The notes beneath the pieces were generated by a model. That model ran no database searches and was not told the DNA's origin. It saw only the letters and a program-made list of their open reading frames with translations. Shown in pieces: positions 13,637-23,500 of a stretch of DNA of 64,000 bases. The stretch is from Oryzobacter faecalis (GTDB taxonomy: Bacteria; Actinomycetota; Actinomycetes; Actinomycetales; Dermatophilaceae): assembly GCF_046764005.1 (NCBI RefSeq), contig NZ_JBKOFW010000006.1, forward strand, positions 186,001-250,000, written 5' to 3'. Every line of letters starts with the position of its first letter. The stretch's first letter is position 1. The position numbers were made by a program, and so were the translations under genes.

Positions 13637-15748
13637 TCACCGGGTGGCCTCGCTCATCTGGCGCAGCTCCTTCTTCAGGTCGCCGATCTCGTCGCGCAGG
13701 CGGGCCGCGAGCTCGAAGTGGAGGTCACCCGCGGCCTGGTGCATCTGGGCCGTCAGCTCCTGGATGAGTCCGGCGAGGTCGGCCGCGGCGACCGGCTCGG
13801 ACCGCCGCGCCCCGAGGGCGATGTCGGCCGCCGCCGCTCCCCGGCCACCACGCCCACCGTCGCTCTTGCCCCGCGAGCGGGCGCGGCCCGAGCCGAGGAG
13901 GGCCTCGGTGTCGGCGTCCTCGCGCTGGAGCATGTCGGTGATGTCGGCGATCTTCTTGCGCAGCGGCTGCGGGTCGATGCCGTTGGCCCGGTTGTAGGCG
14001 AGCTGCTTCTCGCGCCGGCGCGAGGTCTCCTCGACGGCCTCGGCCATCGAGGGGGTCACCTGGTCGGCGTACATGTGCACCTGGCCGGAGACGTTGCGGG
14101 CCGCTCGACCGATCGTCTGGATCAGCGAGCGGCTCGAGCGCAGGAAGCCCTCCTTGTCGGCGTCGAGGATCGCGACGAGCGAGACCTCGGGCAGGTCGAG
14201 ACCCTCGCGGAGCAGGTTGATGCCGACGAGGACGTCGAACTCACCGAGTCGCAGCTCGCGGAGGAGCTCGACGCGGCGCAGGGTGTCGATGTCGGAGTGG
14301 AGGTAGCGGACCCGCACGCCCTTGTCGAGGAGGTAGTCGGTGAGGTCCTCGGCCATCTTCTTCGTCAGCGTCGTGACGAGGACGCGCTCGTCCTTGTCGG
14401 CGCGGGTGCGGATCTCGTGGAGCAGGTCGTCGATCTGGCCCTTGGTCGGCTTGAGGATGATCTCGGGGTCGACCAGCCCGGTGGGCCGGATGATCTGCTC
14501 GACGACGCCGGACGCCTTCTGCAGCTCGTAGGCCCCCGGCGTCGCCGAGAGGTAGACGGTCTGGCCGATGCGGTCGAGGAACTCCTCCCAGCGCAGCGGC
14601 CGGTTGTCCATGGCCGACGGGAGACGGAAGCCGTGGTCGACGAGGGTGCGCTTGCGCGACATGTCGCCCTCGTACATCGCACCGATCTGCGGGACCGTGA
14701 CGTGGGACTCGTCGATGACGAGGAGGAAGTCCTCCGGGAAGTAGTCGAGGAGGCAGTTCGGCGCCGTGCCGCGGGCGCGACCGTCGATGTGCATCGAGTA
14801 GTTCTCGATGCCGGAGCAGGAGCCGACCTGGCGCATCATCTCGATGTCGTACGTGGTGCGCATCCGCAGGCGCTGCGCCTCGAGCAGCTTGCCCTGCTTC
14901 TCGAACAGGGCGAGCTGCTCCTCGAGCTCGGCCTCGATGCCGGCGATCGCCCGCTCCATCCGCTGCGGCCCCGCGACGTAGTGCGATGCCGGGAAGACGT
15001 ACATCTCCTTCTCCTCGCGGACGACCTCACCGGTGACCGGGTGGAGCGTGTAGAGCGCCTCGACCTCGTCGCCGAAGAACTCGATGCGGACCGCGAGCTC
15101 CTCGTACATCGGGATGATCTCGACCGTGTCGCCGCGGACGCGGAAGGTGCCCCGGGTGAAGGCGAGGTCGTTGCGGGTGTACTGCATGCCGACGAACCGC
15201 CGGAGCAGGTCGTCGCGCGGGACCTCGTCGCCGACCTTGAGCCGCACCATCCGGTCGACGTACTCCTGCGGCGTGCCGAGGCCGTAGATGCACGACACGG
15301 AGGCGACGACGATGACGTCGCGCCGGGTCAGCAGGCTGTTGGTGGCGCTGTGCCGGAGCCGCTCGACCTCGTCGTTGATCGAGGAGTCCTTCTCGATGTA
15401 GGTGTCGGTCTGCGGGACGTACGCTTCGGGCTGGAAGTAGTCGTAGTAGCTGACGAAGTACTCGACGGCGTTGTGCGGCAGGAGCTCGCGGAACTCGTTG
15501 GCGAGCTGCGCCGCGAGCGTCTTGTTCGGCGCCATGACGAGGGTGGGGCGCTGCACCTGCTCGACGAGCCAGGCCGTGGTGGCCGACTTGCCGGTGCCGG
15601 TGGCGCCGAGGAGCACCGTGTCGGTCTCGCCGGCGTTGACGCGCCGGGCGAGGTCGGCGATCGCGGTCGGCTGGTCACCGGCGGGCTGGAAATCGGAGAC
15701 GACCTGGAACGGTGCCACGCGGCGCTGGAGGTCGGTGGTCGGGCGCAT
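13637..15748 (-). CDS. uvrB: UvrABC excinuclease subunit B
   Basis: A 703-residue UvrB, the damage-verifying helicase-like subunit of nucleotide excision repair; it accepts damage from UvrA and recruits UvrC. Walker A is GATGTGKS at residues 48-55. The tyrosine-rich DNA-clamping beta-hairpin is YYDYFQPEAYVPQTDTYIEK. DESH marks the DEAD-like motif II, with the other helicase motifs including TLTKKMAEDLTDYL and IQTIGRAARN. The C-terminal UVR motif (residues about 660-700) binds UvrC and follows a Gly/Arg-rich linker. Length is normal. A TACCGT box six bases before ATG 15748 suggests a leaderless transcript. It is divergent from the ROK regulator gene, 102 bp apart. Confidence 0.98.
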   Translation of the reverse strand: MRPTTDLQRRVAPFQVVSDFQPAGDQPTAIADLARRVNAGETDTVLLGATGTGKSATTAWLVEQVQRPTLVMAPNKTLAAQLANEFRELLPHNAVEYFVSYYDYFQPEAYVPQTDTYIEKDSSINDEVERLRHSATNSLLTRRDVIVVASVSCIYGLGTPQEYVDRMVRLKVGDEVPRDDLLRRFVGMQYTRNDLAFTRGTFRVRGDTVEIIPMYEELAVRIEFFGDEVEALYTLHPVTGEVVREEKEMYVFPASHYVAGPQRMERAIAGIEAELEEQLALFEKQGKLLEAQRLRMRTTYDIEMMRQVGSCSGIENYSMHIDGRARGTAPNCLLDYFPEDFLLVIDESHVTVPQIGAMYEGDMSRKRTLVDHGFRLPSAMDNRPLRWEEFLDRIGQTVYLSATPGAYELQKASGVVEQIIRPTGLVDPEIILKPTKGQIDDLLHEIRTRADKDERVLVTTLTKKMAEDLTDYLLDKGVRVRYLHSDIDTLRRVELLRELRLGEFDVLVGINLLREGLDLPEVSLVAILDADKEGFLRSSRSLIQTIGRAARNVSGQVHMYADQVTPSMAEAVEETSRRREKQLAYNRANGIDPQPLRKKIADITDMLQREDADTEALLGSGRARSRGKSDGGRGGRGAAAADIALGARRSEPVAAADLAGLIQELTAQMHQAAGDLHFELAARLRDEIGDLKKELRQMSEATR

Positions 15749-15754
15749 GGGACT

Positions 15755-15760
15755 ACGGTA
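15755..15760 (-). promoter_or_regulatory. -10 box of a leaderless transcript (uvrB)
   Basis: On the minus strand TACCGT is followed by six bases and the ATG at 15748. Confidence 0.45.
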
Positions 15761-15850
15761 TGCCGCGCCACCGACAGGCCGCGGCGCGCGGCCGCGTCCG
15801 AGACACGACGGGCAGGGACGGGCCACCCGGCCGGCGCGCGCCGTGCCACG

Positions 15851-17143
15851 ATGGCGTCCGTGTCCGCTCCTCCGTCCACCCGGCGCGGCTCGAACCTGCC
15901 CCGGGTCGGCGACTACAACCAGGTCGTCGTCCTCGACGCGATCCGTCGCCACCCGGAGGGCGTGAGCCGCACCGAGGTGGCGACGCTCACCGGCCTGTCG
16001 CCCCAGGCGGTGTCCAACATCTGCCGGCGGCTGATCGACCTCGACCTCGTCGTCGAGACCGACCGCCGCGCCCAGGGCCCCGGCAAGCCCCGCACCCCCC
16101 TCACCCTCAGGCCCGGGGGCCGGTTCGCCGTCGGCGTGCACCTCGACCCCGCCGTGGTCAGCCACGTCCTCCTCGACCTCACCGGCGCCCCCATGGGGCG
16201 CTCGGACCGTCCGCTGCGGCCCGGTGCGACGCCCGAGGAGGTGCTCCGCGACGTCGTCACCGACGTCGAGCGCCTCGTCAGGGACTCGGGCGTCGACCGG
16301 GCCCGGCTCGTCGGTGTGGGCGTCGCGGCCCCCGGGCCGGTCGACCACGCCGCGGGCGCCCTCGTCCGTCCGCCGAACCTCCCGGGCTGGGACCGTGTGG
16401 AGGTGCGCGGGTCGCTCGCCCGGTCCCTCGGGCTGCCCGTGCTCCTCGACAAGGACGTCGTCGCGGCGGCCGTCGGGGAGGTCTGGGCCGGTGGGGTCGG
16501 CCACACCTCGACCGCGGTCTTCCTCTACCTCGGGACCGGCGTCGGGGCCGGGCTCGTCGTCGGGGGCGAGGTCCACCGGGGCGTCTCCGGGAACGCCGGC
16601 GAGGTCGGCCACCTGGGCACCGGCGCCACGGAGCCGGCCTGCTGGTGCGGCCTCGGCGGGTGCCTCGGGGAGATCTGCTCGCCGGGGCAGGTCGTCCGAC
16701 GTGCCGTGCGCGACGGCATCGTCCGCGAGGACGCCGCCGTCGACCACGCCGTCGCACCCGCCGCCCCCGCCGGCGACCCCCGACACCCGGACCAGTCGGT
16801 GCTCGACGCCTTCGCCGCCCTGTGCGACCTCGCCGACGCGGGCGACACCCGCGCGACGGGGCTGCTGGAGGGCTGGGCGGCCCACGTGGCCAAGGCGGTC
16901 GCCGACCTGGTCGACCTCCTCGACGCCGACCAGGTCGTCTTCGGCGGCCCGCTCTGGGAGCGGCTGACCCCGACGTTCCTGCGCGTCGTCCCGGGCCTGG
17001 TCCGGGGCCGGGCCGTCGGCGCCGCCATCCACCCGATCACGGTGCGCGGCACCGGTCTCGGACCGGACGTGGCCGCCCTCGGCGCCGCGAGCCTGGCCCT
17101 CGACGACGCGTTCACCCCACGGTCGGCGCGACTCCTCCACTGA
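15851..17143 (+). CDS. ROK-family transcriptional regulator
   Basis: A 430-residue ROK repressor-type protein. Residues about 20-75 form a winged helix-turn-helix (GVSRTEVATLTGLSPQAVSNICRRL). The remainder is a ROK sugar-binding domain with LVGVGVAAPGPVD and LYLGTGVGAGLVVGGEV. The ROK zinc motif is present as CWCGLGGCLGEICS. At the catalytic position the usual ENDxN is replaced by DKDVV, arguing for a sensor without kinase activity. It lies directly upstream of, and on the same strand as, a sugar ABC importer and alpha-mannosidase, so it most likely controls that operon in response to a mannose-derived ligand. ATG 15851 is chosen; the GTG three codons on is an alternative. Confidence 0.88.
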   Translation: MASVSAPPSTRRGSNLPRVGDYNQVVVLDAIRRHPEGVSRTEVATLTGLSPQAVSNICRRLIDLDLVVETDRRAQGPGKPRTPLTLRPGGRFAVGVHLDPAVVSHVLLDLTGAPMGRSDRPLRPGATPEEVLRDVVTDVERLVRDSGVDRARLVGVGVAAPGPVDHAAGALVRPPNLPGWDRVEVRGSLARSLGLPVLLDKDVVAAAVGEVWAGGVGHTSTAVFLYLGTGVGAGLVVGGEVHRGVSGNAGEVGHLGTGATEPACWCGLGGCLGEICSPGQVVRRAVRDGIVREDAAVDHAVAPAAPAGDPRHPDQSVLDAFAALCDLADAGDTRATGLLEGWAAHVAKAVADLVDLLDADQVVFGGPLWERLTPTFLRVVPGLVRGRAVGAAIHPITVRGTGLGPDVAALGAASLALDDAFTPRSARLLH

Positions 17144-17224
17144 GGGCGCGCCCGCGACGTGGCCCCGCACGGTGTCCCGCCCACGAGACAGTCCTCAGAA
17201 CCCGTCGGGTCCTCGGCGCGCCCC

Positions 17225-17260
17225 CATAACTCCATTTGATGTATAAACCCATGACTAAGG
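17225..17260 (+). promoter_or_regulatory. AT-rich promoter/operator candidate of the mannoside operon
   Basis: An unusually AT-rich stretch in the 157-bp gap between the ROK gene and the binding-protein gene. It contains CATTTGATG, with inverted CAT/ATG halves, and TATAAA (17242-17247), a good -10-like box. It is the natural place for a ROK operator overlapping the promoter. Confidence 0.45.
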
Positions 17261-17300
17261 CCGGGTCGACGTGGACCCGCCGGACGCGAAGGGGCATCAC

Positions 17301-18659
17301 ATGCAGCGCACACGACGCGCCGCGGCGCTCGGAGCCGCCGTCGTCTCGATCGGACTGGTCCTCGCCGGTTGCGGCTCGGGCTCCTCGGGGGCCGGGGACC
17401 CGGACACCATCACCGTGGCCTACCAACGCACCGCGCAGTTCACCCAGCTCGACGCCGTCCTCAAGAAGGCCAAGACGGAGTACGAGGCGGCCAACGCCGG
17501 CAAGAAGGTTGAGCTCGTCGCCATCGAGGCCGAGCAGGACCAGTACTTCACCAAGCTCGCGCTGATGAACCGCTCCCCCTCCACCGCTCCCGACGTCATC
17601 TACGAGGACAGCTTCCAGGTGCGGTCCGACGCCGCCGCGGGCTACCTCGCGCCCATCGACGACCAGCTCGCCCGGTGGGAGGACTGGAGCCAGTTCGACG
17701 ACACCGCGAAGCAGGCCGGCCTCGGCGACGACGGCAAGACCTACGGGGTCTCGATGGGCACCGACACCCGGGCGCTCTACTACAACAAGAAGATCTTCGC
17801 CGAGGCGGGCCTCCCCGCCGACTGGCAGCCGAAGACCTGGGACGACGTGCTCACCGCCGCGCGGACCGTCAAGGAGAAGGTCCCCGACGTCACGCCCATC
17901 AACGTCTACGCGGGGAAGGCCCAGGGCGAGGCCACGTCGATGCAGGGCTTCGAGATGCTTCTGTACGGAACCGGGTCGACGCTCTACGACACCGACGCGA
18001 AGAAGTGGGTCCGCGGGTCGAAGGGCTTCGTCGACTCCCTCGGCTTCTACGAGACGATCTTCACCGAGAAGCTCGCCCCGTCCCTCGACGTCGCCCTCGA
18101 CGCCGCCGCCGGGGCCCGTGTGGCGACCGAGCTGCTGCCCAAGGGCCAGCTCGCCATCGCCCTCGACGGCTCGTGGCTGCCCGGCCAGTGGATCTCCGGC
18201 GAGAACCAGTGGCCGGAGTGGGAGGAGACGATGGGCTTCGCGCCGATGCCGACCCAGACCGGCGCCGAGCCCGGCGCGACCTCCATGTCGGGCGGCTGGC
18301 TGCTCTCGGTCGGCTCGCAGGCCTCGGACAAGGACGCGGCGTTCGACTTCATCGCCGTCGCGCTGAACCGGGAGAACTCGCTGAAGTACGACACCGAGAA
18401 CAGCCAGATCGCGGTCCGCAAGGACGTCGCGACCGACGAGAAGTACCTGTCGTTCAACCCCTCGTTCGAGTTCTTCTCCTCGCTCGTGCCGGTGACGACG
18501 TTCCGGCCGGCGACTCCCGACTACTCGCAGATCTCGGGCAACATCCAGGTCGCCGTGGAGTCGGTCGCCACCGGCTCGGCCAGCCCGGAGGAGGCCGCCC
18601 GCACCTACGACGAGGGGCTCGTCGGGATCGTGGGCGAGGACAAGGTCACCGGCGGCTGA
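17301..18659 (+). CDS. ABC sugar importer, solute-binding lipoprotein
   Basis: A 452-residue extracellular solute-binding protein (family 1, carbohydrate type). The signal peptide ends at the lipobox LAGC with Cys24, so it is anchored to the outer face of the membrane. The mature protein has the usual two-lobed pattern, including VIYEDSFQVRSDAAAGYL and GTDTRALYYNKKIFAEAGLP, the latter a hallmark of sugar-binding members. ATG 17301 is chosen because AAGGGG precedes it and the signal peptide follows at once; an upstream start at 17271 would add a charged leader. It is the first gene of the operon with two permeases and a GH38 mannosidase. No ATP-binding subunit is encoded here; a shared MsiK-type ATPase elsewhere is likely, as usual in actinobacteria. 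Confidence 0.92.
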   Translation: MQRTRRAAALGAAVVSIGLVLAGCGSGSSGAGDPDTITVAYQRTAQFTQLDAVLKKAKTEYEAANAGKKVELVAIEAEQDQYFTKLALMNRSPSTAPDVIYEDSFQVRSDAAAGYLAPIDDQLARWEDWSQFDDTAKQAGLGDDGKTYGVSMGTDTRALYYNKKIFAEAGLPADWQPKTWDDVLTAARTVKEKVPDVTPINVYAGKAQGEATSMQGFEMLLYGTGSTLYDTDAKKWVRGSKGFVDSLGFYETIFTEKLAPSLDVALDAAAGARVATELLPKGQLAIALDGSWLPGQWISGENQWPEWEETMGFAPMPTQTGAEPGATSMSGGWLLSVGSQASDKDAAFDFIAVALNRENSLKYDTENSQIAVRKDVATDEKYLSFNPSFEFFSSLVPVTTFRPATPDYSQISGNIQVAVESVATGSASPEEAARTYDEGLVGIVGEDKVTGG

Positions 18660-18660
18660 G

Positions 18661-19605
18661 GTGGCCACCGTCGACACCGCCACCCCGGCCCGCCCCAGCG
18701 GCGGGCCGGGGCCGGCGCGCCCCGGGAAGGGCGACACCGGCCGCCGCGGCCTGCTCCGCCTCATGCCGCTGACACCGGCGGTCGTGCTCATGGGGATCTT
18801 CCTCGTCGGCCCGATCGGCTACGCGCTCTACGGGTCGCTGACGAACGCCGCCCTGACCGGCTACCGCGCCGCCTCCCCCGAGTTCGTGGGGCTGGAGAAC
18901 TACGAGAAGCTCTTCACGAGCGGCCAGTTCTGGCAGTCGGTCTGGCTCACCCTCGTCTTCGTCGTCGGCTCCGCCGTCATCGGCCAGAACGTCCTCGGGA
19001 TGTCGCTGGCGGTCCTCGTGCGCAGCGGCCCGAGGCGGCTCGGCTCCGCGGTCACCGCCCTCGTCGTCACGGCGTGGGTCCTGCCCGAGATCGTCGCCGC
19101 GTTCGCGCTCTACGCCTTCTTCGCGACCGACGGCACCCTCAACGAGGTGATCTCGTGGTTCGGCCTCGAGGGGCCGACCTGGCTGCTGACCTTCCCGATG
19201 CTCTCCGTCGTCCTCGCGAACGTCTGGCGCGGGACGGCCTTCTCGATGATGGTCTACGGCGCGGCGCTCGCCGAGGTCCCGCCCGAGCTCACCGAGGCCG
19301 CCGAGATCGACGGCGCCCGATGGCACCAGCGCTTCCTGCGCATCACCCTCCCGCTCGTCCGCCGCTCGATCGCCACGAACATGATGCTGACGACGCTCCA
19401 GACGCTCGGCGTGTTCACCCTCATCTGGGTCATGACCGGCGGTGGTCCCGGGACGAAGAGCTCGACCCTCCCGGTCCTCGCGTACCAGCAGGCGTTCAAG
19501 TTCGCGCAGGTCGGCTACGGGACGGCGATCGCCACGGTGACCCTCCTCGTCGGCGCGATCTTCGCCGTCGTCTACGTCCGCGTGCTCAAGCCGGAGGTCG
19601 ACTGA
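18661..19605 (+). CDS. ABC sugar importer permease (MalF type)
   Basis: A 314-residue inner-membrane permease with six predicted helices. The EAA loop that contacts the ATPase is visible as ELTEAAEIDGARWHQRFLRI near residue 215, with the conserved Gly. The N-terminal 30 residues are a Pro/Gly-rich cytoplasmic tail. GTG 18661 lies one base after the binding-protein stop, and the gene's own stop overlaps the next ATG. It forms a heterodimeric channel with the next gene product for import of an oligosaccharide, probably a mannoside given the neighbouring mannosidase. Confidence 0.93.
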   Translation: MATVDTATPARPSGGPGPARPGKGDTGRRGLLRLMPLTPAVVLMGIFLVGPIGYALYGSLTNAALTGYRAASPEFVGLENYEKLFTSGQFWQSVWLTLVFVVGSAVIGQNVLGMSLAVLVRSGPRRLGSAVTALVVTAWVLPEIVAAFALYAFFATDGTLNEVISWFGLEGPTWLLTFPMLSVVLANVWRGTAFSMMVYGAALAEVPPELTEAAEIDGARWHQRFLRITLPLVRRSIATNMMLTTLQTLGVFTLIWVMTGGGPGTKSSTLPVLAYQQAFKFAQVGYGTAIATVTLLVGAIFAVVYVRVLKPEVD

Positions 19606-20525
19606 TGACCGCGCGAACCTCGTCCGCTCCCGCCGTCGACGCGGTACCGGCGCCGCCTGCCGCGGGTCGCCCGCGCGCACCGCGCCCGCGGCGGGCCACC
19701 TCGCCCTCGCGGCACGGAGCGCGGCTCGCCTCCGCCGCGGCCCTCGTCGTCGTGGCGCTCGCGTTCGTCGTGCCGCTGGCGTGGATCCTCCTCGCGTCGG
19801 TCGACCCGGACGCCACCGTGTCGGTGGGGCTCCCCTCCGAACCGACGGCGGACAACTACCGGGCGGTCCTCACCCCCGAGCTCACGGCGCGCCCCCTCCT
19901 CAACTCGCTCGTCGTCTCCGGGGCGACCGCGCTCGTGACGGTGCTCGTGGCCACGCTCGCGGCGTACCCGCTCTCCCGGTACCGGATGCGCTTCAACCGG
20001 GCCTTCATGCACACGATCCTCTTCGGCAGCTGCCTGCCGGTCACGGCCGTCATGGTCCCGGTCTACGCGCTCTTCGTCGCGCTGGGGATGCTCGACTCGA
20101 TCCCCGGGACGGTGTTCTTCCTCGCGGCGACCTCGCTGCCGATGGCGGTGTGGATGACGAAGAACTTCATGGACTCGGTGCCGATCTCCCTCGAGGAGGC
20201 GGCCTGGGTCGACGGAGCGGGGTCGATGCAGGCCCTGCGCCGCATCGTCATCCCCCTGATGCGCCCCGGCCTCGCCGTCGTGTTCATCTTCGTCTTCACC
20301 CAGGCGTGGGGGAACTTCTTCGTCCCGTTCGTCCTCCTCCTCGACCCGGCCAAACAGCCTGCGGCCGTGTCGATCTACACGTTCTTCGGGACGAACGGTG
20401 CCGTGGCGTACGGGCAGCTCGCCGCGTTCTCCGTCCTCTACTCGCTGCCCGTGCTCGCCCTGTACCTCGTCGTCCAGCGCCTCGCCGGAGGGTCCTTCGC
20501 CCTCGCCGGTTCCGTCAAGGGTTGA
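19605..20525 (+). CDS. ABC sugar importer permease (MalG type)
   Basis: A 306-residue permease, the partner of the preceding gene. After a basic, Pro-rich N-terminus there are six membrane helices. The EAA motif is seen as SLEEAAWVDGAGSMQALRRI around residue 200. The ATG overlaps the previous stop (TGATG), so translation is coupled. The family fits the CUT1 class for oligosaccharides. The mannosidase gene follows 16 bp downstream. Confidence 0.93.
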   Translation: MTARTSSAPAVDAVPAPPAAGRPRAPRPRRATSPSRHGARLASAAALVVVALAFVVPLAWILLASVDPDATVSVGLPSEPTADNYRAVLTPELTARPLLNSLVVSGATALVTVLVATLAAYPLSRYRMRFNRAFMHTILFGSCLPVTAVMVPVYALFVALGMLDSIPGTVFFLAATSLPMAVWMTKNFMDSVPISLEEAAWVDGAGSMQALRRIVIPLMRPGLAVVFIFVFTQAWGNFFVPFVLLLDPAKQPAAVSIYTFFGTNGAVAYGQLAAFSVLYSLPVLALYLVVQRLAGGSFALAGSVKG

Positions 20526-20541
20526 GAAGGGATCACCACCC

Positions 20542-23500
20542 GTGCACGACAACAGCCACCTCGTGACGATGCGTGTCGACCGGTTCGTCCGGGAGCGCCT
20601 CCTCCCCCACACCCACCGACGCCGGCACCCCCTCGAGGTGCGGCAGTGGGTGGTGCCGGGCGAGCCGGTGCCGTTCGCCGAGGCCGTCTCGGAGCACTTC
20701 GAGCCGGTCTCCCCCGGCACCGCGTGGGGCCGGCCGTGGGGCACGACCTGGTTCCGCGCCACCGGCACCGTGCCCCAGGGGTGGGGCGGGGACGGGACCC
20801 GGCTCGAGGTCGTCGCGGACATCGGCTACAGCGAGGCGCACCCCGGCTTCCAGGCCGAGGCGACCGCGTACCGACCCGACGGAACCGTGGTCAAGGGGCT
20901 CCACCCCCGCAACCGGTACCTCGCGGTCCCGGACGTGTCCGAGGACGGGGCGGTCGACGTCCTCCTCGAGGCGTCGTCGAACCCCGACGTCGCCGGAGGA
21001 GGGTCGTTCACCTTCGAGCCCACGCCGTTCGGCGACCTGCGCACCGCGGGGGACGCCCCCCTCTACCGGCTCGGCCGGGTCGACGTCGTCGAGCTCGACA
21101 TCGCCGTCTGGGAGCTGCTCCAGGACGTGGTGGCCCTGCGCGGGCTCGTCGACGAGCTGCCCCGGGAGGGCAGCCGGCGCGCCGCCGTCCTCCGCGCGCT
21201 CGAGGACGCCGTCGACGCGGTCGACCCCGACGACGTGAGCGGCACGGCCGCCGACGGACGGGCCGCCCTGGCCCCCGCCCTCGGTGCTCCCGCCGACGCC
21301 AGCGCCCACCGGGTCCTCGCCGTCGGGCACGCCCACATCGACTCGGCGTGGCTGTGGCCCACGCGCGAGACGGCGCGCAAGTGCGCCCGCACCTTCGCCA
21401 ACGTCCTCGCCCTCATGGACGAGGACGACGACCTCGTCTTCGCGTGCTCCTCGGCGCAGCAGTACGCCTGGGTCCGCGACGCCCAGCCCGAGCTGTTCGA
21501 GCGGATCAGGGAGCGCGTGCGCGAGGGGCGCTTCGTCCCGGTCGGTGGCATGTGGGTGGAGTCGGACACGAACATGCCCGGCGGCGAGGCCCTCGCCCGG
21601 CAGCTCGTCGCGGGCAAGCGCTTCTTCCTCGAGGAGCTCGGCGTCGAGCCGGAGGACGTCTGGCTGCCCGACTCCTTCGGCTACACCGCCGCGATGCCCC
21701 AGATCGCCCTCGCCGCCGGCTCGCGGTGGTTCCTCACCCAGAAGCCGTCGTGGAACGAGACGAACCGGATGCCGCACCACACCTTCTGGTGGGAGGGCAT
21801 CGACGGCTCGCGCGTCTTCACCCACTTCCCGCCGGCGGACACGTACAACTCCGACGTCTCGGCCACCGACCTCGCCCGCGCGGAGCGGAACTTCGCGGAG
21901 AAGGGGAGGGCCTCCCTCTCCCTGCTCCCCTTCGGCTACGGCGACGGCGGCGGTGGCCCCACCCGCGAGATGCTCGCCGCGGCCCACCGGACGGCAGACC
22001 TCGAGGGGTCGCCGCGCGTCGAGCTCGGCGACCCGCACGACTTCTTCCGCCGGGCCGAGGAGGAGTACCCCGGCGCCCCGGTCTGGACCGGGGAGATGTA
22101 CCTCGAGTTCCACCGGGGGACCTACACCTCCCAGGCTCGCACCAAGCGCGGCAACCGGCGCAGCGAGCACCTGCTCCGCGAGGCCGAGCTGTGGGCGACG
22201 ACCGCTGCCGTGCACACCGGGGCCGCGTACCCGTACGACGAGCTCGAGGGCGCGTGGCACACCGTGCTGCTCCAGCAGTTCCACGACATCCTCCCGGGGT
22301 CCTCGATCGCGTGGGTGCACCGGGAGGCCGAGGCGAACTACGCGCGCGTCGCCGAGACCCTCGAGGGCCTCATCGCCGCATCGCTCGGCGACCTCGCCGG
22401 CCCCGGGGAGGCGACGGTCGCCTTCAACGCCGCTCCGCACCGGCACGGCGAGGTGCCCGCGCTCGGGGCGACGGTCCGGCCCGAGGGCGGGTCGCCGACC
22501 GTCCCCGTCCGGGTGGAGGACGCGTCCGACTCCGCCACGGGTGGGTGGGTCCTCGACAACGGCCTGGTCCGCGTGGTGGTCGACCGCGACGGCCTCCTCG
22601 CCTCGGTCCTCGACCTGAGGGCGGGTGGTCGTGAGGTCCTGGCCCCGGGGGCCCGCGGTGCGCTGCTCCAGCTGCACCGGGACACCCCGACGCAGTGGGA
22701 CGCCTGGGACGTCGACGAGCACTACCGGCGGCACACGACCGACCTCACCGACGCCGACTCCGTCGAGCTGCTCGAGAAGGGTCCGCACCGCGCGGCGCTG
22801 CGGGCGATCCGGCGGTTCGGGTCCTCCCGTGTCGAGCAGGTCATCGCCCTGGAGGCCGACAGCGCGGTCGTGGGGGTCGAGCTCGACGTCGACTGGCGCG
22901 AGCGCCAGAAGCTGCTCAAGCTCGCCTTCCCCCTCGACGTCCACGCCGACCGGGCCGCGTCCGAGATCCAGTTCGGCCACGTCGTGCGCCCCACGCACGC
23001 GAACACCTCGTGGGACGCCGCCCGCTTCGAGACGTGCGCGCACCGCTGGGTGCACGTCGGCGAGGCCGGCTACGGCGCCGCCGTCGTCAACGACTCGACG
23101 TACGGGCACGACGTCGGCCGCTCGGCCCGCTCCGACGGCCGGGCCGCGCCGGGGACCACGACGACGGTGCGGCTCTCCCTGCTCCGAGCCCCGCTGTACC
23201 CCGACCCCGAGGCCGACCAGGGCGGTCACCGCCTCAGGGCCGGCCTCGTCGTCGGGGCGCAGGTGCCCGAGGCCGTCGTCGAGGGCTACCGGGCCAACCT
23301 CCCGGTCCGTGAGGTCCGGGGCGGCTCCGCTCCCGCGCCGGTCCTCACCGTCGAGGGCGACGACGGCATCGTCGTCGAGGCGGTCAAGCTCGCCGAGGAC
23401 CGCAGCGGGGACGTCGTCGTCCGCCTGTACGAGGCGCACGGCGGCCGGGCCGCGGGCCGCGTCGTCCCCGGCTTCGCGTGCTCCGGCATCGAGGAGACCG

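Noticed and set aside
13424..15800. Long plus-strand open frame running into the ROK gene
   Set aside because: The part before 15851 is antisense to uvrB and TerC and consists of acidic low-complexity residues; only the ROK part is real.
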